Shown here: in pieces, positions 1-8,049 of the stretch | Numbering within the stretch: position 1 is the stretch's first letter | How the letters are laid out: each line of letters begins with the position of its first letter | Source: Pseudomonadota bacterium | GTDB taxonomy: Bacteria; Pseudomonadota; Zetaproteobacteria; Mariprofundales; Mariprofundaceae | Assembly (NCBI GenBank): GCA_002401635.1 | Contig: NVTQ01000025.1 | Span: 14,960-24,002, forward strand | DNA: 9,043 bases | Direction of reading: 5' to 3' | Notes under the pieces: model-generated | Seen by the model: the letters and a program-made list of their open reading frames with translations, nothing else | Databases searched by the model: none | What the model was told of the DNA's origin: nothing | Made by a program: the position numbers and the translations under genes

Positions 1-53
1 CCAGCCTTGCTTTGACCCTGCCTTGTTTTTGCTGTCCAATTAAAAATCGCCAT
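1..53 (-). CDS. pilC: Type IV pilus inner-membrane platform protein PilC, N-terminal fragment (cut by window edge)
   Basis: An ATG at 53-51 shares its A with the TGA stop of pilB (TGATG) and opens a frame that runs off the window edge after 17 full codons: MAIFNWTAKTRQGQSKA. This matches the usual start of the PilC/GspF family, where a short aromatic-rich strand (FxWxA) is followed by a basic residue and QGQ/QGK. A plausible Shine-Dalgarno element (AGGTG) lies just upstream inside the end of pilB. PilC is the polytopic platform that the PilB motor acts on during pilus assembly, and pilB-pilC adjacency is common. The identification rests on 17 residues plus context. A GspF-type secretion paralogue cannot be excluded, but the PilB-like neighbour favours the pilus system. 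Confidence 0.72.
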   Translation of the reverse strand, partial: MAIFNWTAKTRQGQSKA

Positions 54-1750
54 CAATCACCTACCGTTACACGCAGACATTCTGCAAGCGAAATCGAACC
101 ATCACGCACCTTATTCAAAGCCGCCATACGCAATGTTTTAACCCCTTGAGAAACTGCAATATCATTAATATCATCTGAATTTTTTCCAGCATATACAGCA
201 TCACGAATTTCATCCGTGATGGGCATCACCTGATAAATACCCACACGACCCTTATAACCCGTTCCATTGCATGTATTACAACCTTTGCCTTGCATCGGTT
301 GAAAAGAACCAATTTCTTCGGCTGCAATACCCGCATTGATTAATGCCTCAGCAGGAATATCAATGGGTTCAGAGCATTCCTTGCATGTTCGACGGCCCAA
401 ACGCTGCGCTGTTACCAAATTAACAGCAGAGCCTACCAAAAAGGACTCAATGCCCATATTCACCATACGCGTCATCGTTGAAGGTGCATCATTGGTATGC
501 AGCGTTGCTAAAACCAAATGCCCTGTGAGCGCCGCTTTAATGCCAATCGCAGCAGTGTCATAGTCACGAATTTCACCAATAAGAATAATATCAGGATCTT
601 GGCGTAAAAATGACTTCAATGCTTTTGGAAAATCCAAGCCCACAGCAGGGTTTATATTCACCTGATTAATCCCCATAAAGTTAAACTCTACGGGGTCTTC
701 TGCGGTACAAATATTCACATCTGGTCGGTTTAACTCAGCTACTGCCGAGTATAAACTTACCGTTTTACCCGAGCCTGTTGGCCCTGTTACCAATACCATG
801 CCATAAGGCTGATGAATATGATGTTGGAATTTTTTTAAATCATCCTCTTCATAACCAAGCTTTACCATATCTAGCTGTAAATTAGATGAGTCCAAAAGGC
901 GCATCACAACTTTTTCACCAAACAGGGTCGGTAATACCGAAACACGAAAATCAACTGTTTTAGCCTTGGACAAACGCAATTTAATACGACCATCTTGGGG
1001 CACCCGACGCTCTGCGATGTTCAATCTCGCCTGAATTTTTATGCGCGATACCATGGCATCACGCATCTTCAAAGGCGGGCGCATGATTTCATGCAATACG
1101 CCGTCCACACGGTAACGCACCCGTAAAGTTTTCTCATAAGGCTCAATATGAATATCGGATGCTCCGCGTTTAATGGCATCCAACAGAATAAGGTTTACCA
1201 GTTTTACAACAGGTGCCGTTTCTGTTTCAGCAGCCAGAGAATGCTCATCCATCTCCGCTTCTTCAGTATCAACGATCTCCATTTCATCGGCACCAAGCTC
1301 GCCCATCACATCTTCAAGTTGCTTACCCGCACCACCCATTTCCTCAAGTTTCGCAAGAATTTGAGATTCCGTTACAACCACCACATCAACTTGGCTTCCA
1401 CTAATAAAAGCTATTTCATCCAAAGCATTGATATCATACGGATCAGAGACCGCTAAGGTAATCGCATTGCCTTTGCGATGAATCGGAATAACTGCATTTT
1501 TACGCAGCATATCAATGGGAATATCTGTCAAATCAGGCTTAATATCAACCTTACTTAAATCAATCACAGGTCGTCCAAAGGATTTGCCTATAAATTTCGC
1601 AAGATCTTCTTCTGTAAACAAACCCGCTTTCACCAACTCGGCCGTTAAGCTGATACCATTTAACTTCATCTCACGCTGAGCATGCGCCAACTGCTCTTTG
1701 TTAATGGCTTGCTTGCGTAATAAGATATCACCAAGTCTAGTCTGCCTCAT
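53..1750 (-). CDS. pilB: Type IV pilus assembly (extension) ATPase PilB
   Basis: A 565-residue hexameric secretion ATPase of the GspE/PilB family. It powers addition of pilin subunits at the inner membrane from the cytoplasm. Residues 1 to about 140 form an MshEN-like N-terminal domain, followed by an acidic linker (about 145-178). The core starts near PVVKLVNLILLDAI (180-193) and the arginine-rich N2 domain (about 200-285). The Walker A box is GPTGSGKT (323-330), the Asp box is TAEDPVE (349-355), the Walker B region is RQDPDIILIGEIRD (383-396) and the His box is TGHLVLATLHTN (409-420). Cysteines 456, 459, 491 and 494 form the CxxC...CxxC zinc site found in PilB and GspE. The length and the sequence around Walker A (TVSLY) fit PilB better than GspE. 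The ATG overlaps the aroE stop as ATGA and has a strong Shine-Dalgarno (GGGAGGG) inside aroE; the 3' end overlaps pilC by one base. All catalytic boxes are intact. Confidence 0.93.
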   Translation of the reverse strand: MRQTRLGDILLRKQAINKEQLAHAQREMKLNGISLTAELVKAGLFTEEDLAKFIGKSFGRPVIDLSKVDIKPDLTDIPIDMLRKNAVIPIHRKGNAITLAVSDPYDINALDEIAFISGSQVDVVVVTESQILAKLEEMGGAGKQLEDVMGELGADEMEIVDTEEAEMDEHSLAAETETAPVVKLVNLILLDAIKRGASDIHIEPYEKTLRVRYRVDGVLHEIMRPPLKMRDAMVSRIKIQARLNIAERRVPQDGRIKLRLSKAKTVDFRVSVLPTLFGEKVVMRLLDSSNLQLDMVKLGYEEDDLKKFQHHIHQPYGMVLVTGPTGSGKTVSLYSAVAELNRPDVNICTAEDPVEFNFMGINQVNINPAVGLDFPKALKSFLRQDPDIILIGEIRDYDTAAIGIKAALTGHLVLATLHTNDAPSTMTRMVNMGIESFLVGSAVNLVTAQRLGRRTCKECSEPIDIPAEALINAGIAAEEIGSFQPMQGKGCNTCNGTGYKGRVGIYQVMPITDEIRDAVYAGKNSDDINDIAVSQGVKTLRMAALNKVRDGSISLAECLRVTVGD

Positions 1751-2634
1751 TTACAACCCTCCCAGCCTAGAAGCACTGTTGCATTTCGCTTGAGCTTCCT
1801 TTCCATCCAAGTCAATGTATCTAATATATCAGGTGTTTGCTGCGGGTGCCAGTTTGTAAATGATTTTGCGCCCTGCGCAACGAGCATCGGCAAGCCATCT
1901 GTCACATAACGCTGCGATGAATTTGCGGCTGCAATAAAAGCTGTGTGCCCTGAAGGCTTGTATACAGCATCCATAAGCCAGCCACGCCCACCGATTTGAA
2001 ATGGGAATATATCCGATGGTGATAAGCCAATACTTGTCGTATTAATAACCAACGGAGATTTACTGCACGCGGCAGTAACTGCATCCTGCTGCCAAGCAAT
2101 CGCGTAACAATCCATACTTGGATAGTGCTGCTTTGCATGTTCAATCAATCGCTCTACGCGCTCAGGCGAACGGTTACATATTGCGATGCTTGATATGCCT
2201 TGTTTGCATGCCGCATGCAACACTGCGCGCGCTGTTCCACCCGCCCCAAACAATAATATATGTTCGCCTTTTAAGGCTAGTTCTGTACCCATAAATACTG
2301 CTGCAACACCTTGCCAATCCGTATTGCTTGCTTGCCAGCCACCATCCACCAGCTTCAAGGTGTTTGCAGCCCCAATGCATTGCACATCCTCATCTGCTTG
2401 CACATAGGGCAGCACTGCCTCTTTGTAGGGAACCGTTACATTAATGCCTTGCACACCCAAAGCTGCCAAGCCATCTATGGCACTTTTCAAGCTCGCTTCT
2501 TCAACATGATATGGCACATACACCACATCCAAAGCATGTTGTTCAGCAAAATAAGCCTGAAACACTGGCGATAGCGAATGTTGAATCGGGCATCCAATAA
2601 TGCCATAGATATTTGTTTTACCTGTTATTTCCAC
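1747..2634 (-). CDS. aroE: Shikimate dehydrogenase (NADP+)
   Basis: This 295-residue cytoplasmic enzyme reduces 3-dehydroshikimate to shikimate with NADPH in the aromatic amino acid pathway. The substrate-binding N domain carries SLSP (20-23) and VTVPYKE with the catalytic Lys at 71, then N91 (AANTL) and the partner Asp at 106 (NTDWQG). The Rossmann nucleotide loop is GAGGTA (130-135), followed by NRS (154-156), which is typical of NADP specificity. INTTSIG (197-203) and the C-terminal GLPMLVAQGAKSF (247-259) complete the family pattern. It is somewhat longer than the E. coli enzyme (272 aa), with a C-terminal extension. The only plausible start is GTG at 2634: an in-frame TGA lies 8 codons upstream and there is no ATG before codon 115. 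No Shine-Dalgarno is visible before this GTG, which is unusual here because all neighbours have one or overlap the gene before. The stop overlaps the pilB start by 4 bases, so pilB is probably translationally coupled to aroE. Confidence 0.93.
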   Translation of the reverse strand: MEITGKTNIYGIIGCPIQHSLSPVFQAYFAEQHALDVVYVPYHVEEASLKSAIDGLAALGVQGINVTVPYKEAVLPYVQADEDVQCIGAANTLKLVDGGWQASNTDWQGVAAVFMGTELALKGEHILLFGAGGTARAVLHAACKQGISSIAICNRSPERVERLIEHAKQHYPSMDCYAIAWQQDAVTAACSKSPLVINTTSIGLSPSDIFPFQIGGRGWLMDAVYKPSGHTAFIAAANSSQRYVTDGLPMLVAQGAKSFTNWHPQQTPDILDTLTWMERKLKRNATVLLGWEGCK

Positions 2635-2642
2635 GTTGTTCG

Positions 2643-2671
2643 AGCGTAGTTCGCATCATCTCTTCTGTCAA
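2643..2671 (-). promoter_or_regulatory. Possible sigma70-type promoter for aroE-pilB-pilC
   Basis: On the minus strand a perfect -35 hexamer TTGACA (2671-2666) is followed after exactly 17 bases by TACGCT (2648-2643). That -10 hexamer matches the consensus at only three of six positions, but these are the most important ones (T1, A2, T6). Initiation 6-8 bases downstream would fall at about 2635-2637, almost on the aroE GTG, giving a very short or absent leader. That would explain the missing ribosome binding site. The weak -10 keeps confidence low. Confidence 0.33.
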
Positions 2672-2853
2672 AAGGAAAGCTTAACCCAAGACCCGACATT
2701 GACATACGGCGCATGCCGCAACTCTTTGGCTTGTCTGACATTCCAAGAAAGCATTCATCACCCATAAGGTGACCACAAGGTTTCCCACAACGCCATACAA
2801 ACCAAATACTTACACCCTGCATCCACATTCCATATCGGGCCTTGAGCTTAACC
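2670..2853 (-). ncRNA. Candidate structured non-coding RNA in the glmS-aroE gap, 6S RNA-like architecture
   Basis: The minus strand folds by hand into a 6S-like rod. The closing stem pairs 2844-2835 with 2696-2687 (10 bp, one G-U) and continues, after a 5-nt bulge, with 2849-2845 against 2681-2677. A central bubble has 28 nt on each side (2834-2807 and 2724-2697), and its 3' side holds a 6-bp hairpin (2720-2715 with 2710-2705, loop AUGC). The apical arm pairs 2806-2797 with 2734-2725 (10 bp, one G-U), then 2794-2781 with 2750-2737 (14 positions, one G-G mismatch, several G-U), and ends in a hairpin 2772-2768 with 2762-2758. A T-rich stretch (TTTCCTTTT, 2678-2670) follows. The length of about 180 nt, the bubble hairpin and CCGAUAU at the 5' bubble edge recall E. 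coli 6S RNA, where the product RNA starts with AUCGG opposite this site. No protein reading is convincing. The 6S identity is inference; an inserted hairpin-rich element is the main alternative. Confidence 0.45.
2678..2853. repeat. 158-bp segment with 10-bp imperfect inverted ends, flanked by 9-bp direct repeats
   Basis: The 9-base word GGTTAAGCT (minus strand) occurs at 2853-2845 and again at 2686-2678. Directly inside these copies lie inverted repeats: CAAGGCCCGA (2844-2835) and TCGGGTCTTG (2696-2687), matching at 9 of 10 positions. This is the layout expected of a small non-autonomous mobile element (158 bp, 2687-2844) with a 9-bp target duplication. There is no transposase in the window, and I do not recognise the ends as a named IS family. 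Excision to one repeat copy would leave a plain glmS-aroE spacer of about 55 bases. The same inverted repeats form the closing stem of the RNA candidate, so this entry and that one are competing or overlapping explanations. Confidence 0.35.
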
Positions 2854-2856
2854 AGC

Positions 2857-2884
2857 ACTATTCAACCGTTACCGATTTTGCCAA
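2857..2884 (-). promoter_or_regulatory. Possible promoter for the RNA candidate, inside the glmS 3' end
   Basis: TTGGCA (2884-2879, five of six to the -35 consensus) is followed after 16 bases by AATAGT (2862-2857, four of six to the -10 consensus), overlapping the last codons and stop of glmS. Initiation 7-8 bases downstream would fall at 2849-2850, exactly where the closing stem of the candidate RNA begins. The position is suggestive, but such matches occur by chance. Confidence 0.28.
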
Positions 2885-4684
2885 GTTTCTTGGCTGATCC
2901 ACATCAGTTCCTTTGGATCTCGCTACTTCATATGCTAGTAACTGCAATGGAATAGATGCCAATAATGGTGCCGTAAAAAAATCACCTTCTGGCAGCTTCA
3001 ATATAGCATCTGCATGTTTGGGACAGTCTTTTTCATCCGCATCGGTCAGCAAAATAACCTTTGCTCCTCGCGCTTTTACTTCATAAAGGTTCGAAATAAC
3101 CTTCTCTAAATGATATTGCCGTGGTGCGATTACAATCACAGGCAGTTGCTCATCTATCAGCGCAATAGGGCCATGCTTCATTTCACCTGCCGCATAACCT
3201 TCGGCATGAATATAGGAAATTTCTTTCAACTTCAAAGCCCCCTCTAAAGCCAATGGGTAACATGGGCCACGCCCCAAAAATAAAGCCCCATGCACATTGG
3301 CAAAAAGCGGTACCAATGGCTTGATTTCATCAGCCCGCTGCAATAGCCCCTTCATGCCTTCAACAGCATCCAAGAATGCTTGGTAATGCCCTTGCCATGC
3401 ATCAACTTGAATGCAGTCCGCACGCATCGCCAGTTTAATAGAAAACAAAGCCAATACCGTCAACTGTGCCGTATAAGCCTTGGTAGATGCCACACCAATC
3501 TCTGGGCCCGCACAAAGCTCAATAAAACCGCTGGATTCACGAACCAAGGTTGAACTCGCCACATTACAAATAGCCAACGTATAGTTATCAGGCGTTCGTC
3601 GTTTAAATAACCGCAATGCCTCTAAAGTATCGGCGGTTTCACCTGATTGTGATAACGTAATCAACCAAGTATTCGCACCAATCACAGGGTTTCTATAACG
3701 ATATTCAGATGCCACATCCACTTCAACTGGAATCTGTAAATAACGCTCAAGCCAATAACGCGCTGTGAGTGCCGCATGGTATGACGTTCCACATGCCACC
3801 ATGACAATACGCTCTGGCAAGGCTGTGGACTCCACAAAATCAGCATGTGGAAAAGCAATCTGCGTGCTATCTGCATAAGCATGCACAATATTCGCGACCA
3901 CACCTGGCTGCTCATGAATCTCTTTCAGCATATAATGCGCATAATCACCCTTACCAACAGCCGTGCCTGTATAAGGAAGCTCTTGCCATGCATGCTGCAC
4001 AGGCTGCCCATCACGATTATAAACACATACCGAATCAGCCTGAATATAACCCCAGTCACCCTCATCCAAATACATGACATCCGATGCAAGCCCTGCAACA
4101 GCCAAACCATCCGATGCTATATAATGCCCATCATTGTTGCGCGCCAACAGCAAAGGGCTTCCCTTGCGTGCAAACCACACTTTGTCCGCGTCAGCCTGAT
4201 GCACAACACCGATGGCATAAGCCCCGTGTAAACGTGCCAACACTTCCTGCATCGCCGCAAACATGGCTTTACCTTCCAACAAAGCCTGCGATAACATCCA
4301 TGGAATAACTTCCGTATCGGTATCCGATGCAAAGTTTATGCCTGCTTGTTCAAGCTCTTTTCGTAAAACTTCATGATTTTCAATAATGCCATTATGAACC
4401 ACTGCAATATCATGACTACAATGCGGATGCGAATTACCTACCGTCGGCTTGCCATGCGTTGCCCAGCGTGTATGCCCAATGCCCAGCAGACCATCATGCC
4501 GATTACGAAGCAATGCTGCTTCTAAATGATGCAGCTTGCCTGCCTCTTTTGTACACTCAAATAAAGTATGATGTAGCGTGCAAATGCCAGCACTATCATA
4601 ACCGCGATACTCCATATTCTTGAGACCTGCCAACAAATCCACCGCAATCGCTTTGGATGATACCCCACCAATAATTCCACACAT
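2858..4684 (-). CDS. glmS: Glutamine-fructose-6-phosphate aminotransferase (isomerizing), glucosamine-6-phosphate synthase
   Basis: This cytoplasmic enzyme makes glucosamine-6-phosphate from fructose-6-phosphate and glutamine, the first committed step to UDP-GlcNAc. The product is 608 residues, against 609 in E. coli. The N-terminal class II glutaminase begins MCGIIGG, where Cys2 becomes the catalytic N-terminal nucleophile after Met removal. It continues with RGYDSAG (27-33), TRWATHG (72-78) and HNGIIENH (97-104). Two SIS domains follow, with ACGTSYH (297-303), SQSGETADT (345-353) and GVASTKA (397-403). The isomerase residues are present: E481, K485, E488, H504 and K603 near the C-terminus (LAKSVTVE). 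The start is taken at the ATG at 4684, not at an in-frame ATG at 4708, because only the former exposes the cysteine. It has GGAG 8 bases upstream and shares one base with the glmU stop (TAATG), so the two genes are probably translationally coupled. No glmS ribozyme can sit upstream, as that sequence is glmU coding. Confidence 0.96.
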   Translation of the reverse strand: MCGIIGGVSSKAIAVDLLAGLKNMEYRGYDSAGICTLHHTLFECTKEAGKLHHLEAALLRNRHDGLLGIGHTRWATHGKPTVGNSHPHCSHDIAVVHNGIIENHEVLRKELEQAGINFASDTDTEVIPWMLSQALLEGKAMFAAMQEVLARLHGAYAIGVVHQADADKVWFARKGSPLLLARNNDGHYIASDGLAVAGLASDVMYLDEGDWGYIQADSVCVYNRDGQPVQHAWQELPYTGTAVGKGDYAHYMLKEIHEQPGVVANIVHAYADSTQIAFPHADFVESTALPERIVMVACGTSYHAALTARYWLERYLQIPVEVDVASEYRYRNPVIGANTWLITLSQSGETADTLEALRLFKRRTPDNYTLAICNVASSTLVRESSGFIELCAGPEIGVASTKAYTAQLTVLALFSIKLAMRADCIQVDAWQGHYQAFLDAVEGMKGLLQRADEIKPLVPLFANVHGALFLGRGPCYPLALEGALKLKEISYIHAEGYAAGEMKHGPIALIDEQLPVIVIAPRQYHLEKVISNLYEVKARGAKVILLTDADEKDCPKHADAILKLPEGDFFTAPLLASIPLQLLAYEVARSKGTDVDQPRNLAKSVTVE

Positions 4685-6075
4685 TAACTTTTCTCCGGTC
4701 TCTTCCAATCTTTAACATAACGCTGCTCTGGCCGCGCCGATAAGGTCAAACCATTTTTTTGAACAAGCTTGGTAATCACACTGCCCGCACCAATGGTTGC
4801 ATCATCACCCACGGTTACAGGTGCAATAAGTTTGGTGTCTGAGCCTATAAATGCGCGATCGCCAATCACCGTCTTGTGTTTGTTTGCACCGTCATAGTTA
4901 CAGGTGATGGTACCAGCCCCAACATTGCAATCCTGCCCCATCGTTGTATCCCCGATGTAGCTCAAATGGTTTATCTTACTATTCTGACCAATAATGGATT
5001 TTTTAATTTCCACAAAGTTACCAATTTTTACACCTTCATCCAATTCTGCCTGCGGGCGCAAACGCGCATAAGGACCAATATCTGCATGCGCTCCAACATG
5101 GGCTTGTTCAAGATGAGAAAATGCATGAATCTTCACATGATCATCCACCCATGATTGTTTGATCACAGCATAAGGACCAACTTCGCAGGCATCACCAATC
5201 TGTGTATTACCAAGCAGCTGACTTCCTGCACGAATCACCGTATCCATACCAAGCTTCACCGATACATCAATGCGCACCGTGCTTGGCTGCTCAATGTTCA
5301 CGCCTTCTGCTTCCCAACCTTCAATCACACGCTGCTGCAATAGCTCTGTGACATGGCACAATTGCGTTCTATCATTCACTCCCAACATCTCGTTGGCATC
5401 ATGCATAAGAACTGCCTCTACCTTCGCTCCCGCTTGCAGTGCCAAAGGCACAATGCTCGGCAGATAATATTCATTTTGCTTATTGCTATTATCGACTTGC
5501 TGTAAAAGTTGAAATAAAAGCTTTTGTTTTACACAAAAAATACCCGAGCTAACTTCATTTAACAAACGCTCAGCATCACTGGCATCTCGCTCTTCAACAA
5601 TAGACTGCACAGCACCCTGTTTATTGCGGCATACGCGTCCATAACCTGTCGGTTTATCCACCTTTGCCGATAAAAATGATATATCAGCGCCCACCTGTGT
5701 ATGTGTTTCTAATAAGCTGGCAAGTGTTGCCACCTGCAATAGTGGTGTATCGGCACAAACAATCAAAACATTCTCAGCATTCACACACGCCGACTCAGCT
5801 TGTTGAACTGCATGACCTGTACCCAATTGTTCTGCCTGTTTTACCAAACTAACATGGTATGATTTTTCAACAGTTGCATAGACCTGCTCGCCACCATGCC
5901 CTGTGACCAGTGCAATGCCCTGCGGGCACAATGCCTCAACACTTGCCAACACATGACTCAACATGCTTTTGCCCAACACATCATGTAATACTTTGGGCGT
6001 TGTCGAGCGCATACGTTTGCCCTGACCTGCTGCCAGAACAACGACTTGTAAATTGGGATAATGATATTGATTCAC
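4684..6075 (-). CDS. glmU: Bifunctional N-acetylglucosamine-1-phosphate uridyltransferase / glucosamine-1-phosphate acetyltransferase
   Basis: GlmU acetylates glucosamine-1-phosphate with acetyl-CoA and then transfers UMP from UTP, giving UDP-GlcNAc. The product is 463 residues, against 456 in E. coli. The N-terminal pyrophosphorylase domain shows LAAGQGKRM (14-22), TPKVLHDVLGKSM (26-38), GTGHAV (85-90), GYGRV (144-148) and EERD (161-164). The Asp of the usual GDxPL motif is kept, but the Gly is Ala here (CADTPLL, 107-113). The C-terminal left-handed beta-helix (about 265-436) carries the acetyltransferase residues in YARLRP (336-341), EIKKS (356-360), INHLSYIGD (368-376, catalytic His 370) and CNYDGANKHKT (392-402). 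The GTG at 6075 is preferred as start because GAGG lies 6 bases upstream. The in-frame ATG at 6087 is four codons earlier, has no ribosome binding site and itself contains that GAGG. glmU follows the ATP synthase genes after a terminator and overlaps glmS by one base. Confidence 0.94.
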   Translation of the reverse strand: MNQYHYPNLQVVVLAAGQGKRMRSTTPKVLHDVLGKSMLSHVLASVEALCPQGIALVTGHGGEQVYATVEKSYHVSLVKQAEQLGTGHAVQQAESACVNAENVLIVCADTPLLQVATLASLLETHTQVGADISFLSAKVDKPTGYGRVCRNKQGAVQSIVEERDASDAERLLNEVSSGIFCVKQKLLFQLLQQVDNSNKQNEYYLPSIVPLALQAGAKVEAVLMHDANEMLGVNDRTQLCHVTELLQQRVIEGWEAEGVNIEQPSTVRIDVSVKLGMDTVIRAGSQLLGNTQIGDACEVGPYAVIKQSWVDDHVKIHAFSHLEQAHVGAHADIGPYARLRPQAELDEGVKIGNFVEIKKSIIGQNSKINHLSYIGDTTMGQDCNVGAGTITCNYDGANKHKTVIGDRAFIGSDTKLIAPVTVGDDATIGAGSVITKLVQKNGLTLSARPEQRYVKDWKRPEKS

Positions 6076-6158
6076 AGCACACCTCATTCAAAGTTAATAA
6101 TGTATAGGCATAATCTTTCCCATCATCATAGGCTAAGCAAGTAGAATTTGTTAGGCAT

Positions 6159-6186
6159 AAAAAAAGGTCGCATAAGCGACCTTTTT
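6159..6186 (-). terminator. Intrinsic terminator of the ATP synthase operon, symmetrical (bidirectional form)
   Basis: A GC-rich stem, GGTCGC (6166-6171) with GCGACC (6176-6181) and the 4-base loop ATAA, is extended by A/T pairs to an 11-bp stem (6161-6171 with 6176-6186). Read on the minus strand, it lies 32 bases after the atpC stop and ends in seven T residues (6165-6159). The plus strand also gives a T tract, so the element could stop transcription from either side. It separates atpC from glmU, so glmUS probably depends on its own promoter or on read-through. The 80-odd bases between it and glmU are AT-rich, but I see no clear -35/-10 pair at good spacing. Confidence 0.88.
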
Positions 6187-6217
6187 AATATACTGAATGA
6201 TTACTTGAATATCAGGC

Positions 6218-6624
6218 TTATTTTTTACGTTTGCGCAAAAATGCCAAGCGAGCCGTTGCAATTGAAAGCTCCGACATTGCACGTGCATAATCAACATCAC
6301 CTTTCTGAGTCTCAACAGCTTCCTGAGCCTTACGTTCAGCTTCAGCCGCCGCCGCTTCATCAACATCTGATGCACGTTCTGCTGTATCAGCCAAAATAGT
6401 GATCATATCAGGTTGAACTTCAATAAAACCACCTGAAATAAACACTTCATCAGTCTCTTCTCCACGGTGGATGCGTAATTCACCCACCGTTAAAGCACTC
6501 AATAACGGCGTATGCTTTGGCATAATGCCCAATTCTCCAGCTGCACCAGGAGCAGATAAAAAATCAGCTTCGCCGCGATATACTTCGCGCTCTGCTGTTG
6601 CTACAAGAACTTCAAACGTTGCCA

Positions 6625-6625
<1 letters not shown>
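6218..6625 (-). CDS. atpC: F1Fo ATP synthase subunit epsilon
   Basis: This 135-residue protein of the F1 central stalk couples rotation to the beta subunits and can inhibit ATP hydrolysis. The N-terminal beta-sandwich shows the family pattern: an early EREVYRGEADF strand (12-22), SAPGAAGELGIMPKHTPLL (24-42), VGELRI (47-52) and SGGFIEV (64-70). The C-terminal part (about 85-135) is an alanine- and glutamate-rich helical hairpin ending in a basic tail (RKRKK), the mobile inhibitory domain. Length is typical (E. coli 139). The ATG shares one base with the atpD stop (TAATG). The only upstream ribosome binding signal is weak, so translation probably depends on coupling to atpD. It is the last gene before the terminator. 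Confidence 0.95.
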
Positions 6626-8028
<1,403 letters not shown>

Positions 8029-8049
8029 TCAACAATTTCTAAACTCTTA

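Noticed and set aside
1148..1456. A 102-codon plus-strand open frame
   Set aside because: It is antisense to the pilB N-terminal region, has no ribosome binding site or motif that I can recognise, and is best explained as a shadow frame.
2625..2858. A 77-codon open frame on the minus strand filling the glmS-aroE gap
   Set aside because: It would start at a GTG overlapping the glmS stop without a proper ribosome binding site, and it overlaps the start of aroE. Its product is an odd mix rich in Met, Trp, Cys and Gly with no recognised motif. The same bases form extensive RNA helices, which explain the sequence better.
3845..4231. A 128-codon plus-strand open frame
   Set aside because: It lies entirely antisense to the well-conserved glmS coding sequence and its product has no recognisable family features. 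It is a shadow of glmS codon use.
4684..4708. An earlier in-frame ATG for glmS at 4708, giving eight extra residues
   Set aside because: It would bury the catalytic cysteine, which must be residue 2 so that Met removal exposes it, and it lies inside the glmU coding end. The ATG at 4684 has a good Shine-Dalgarno.
6088..6158. A possible sigma70 promoter for glmU (TTGCTT with GATTAT)
   Set aside because: The spacer is 19 bases and both hexamers are imperfect. I mention it as a weak possibility but do not annotate it as a feature.
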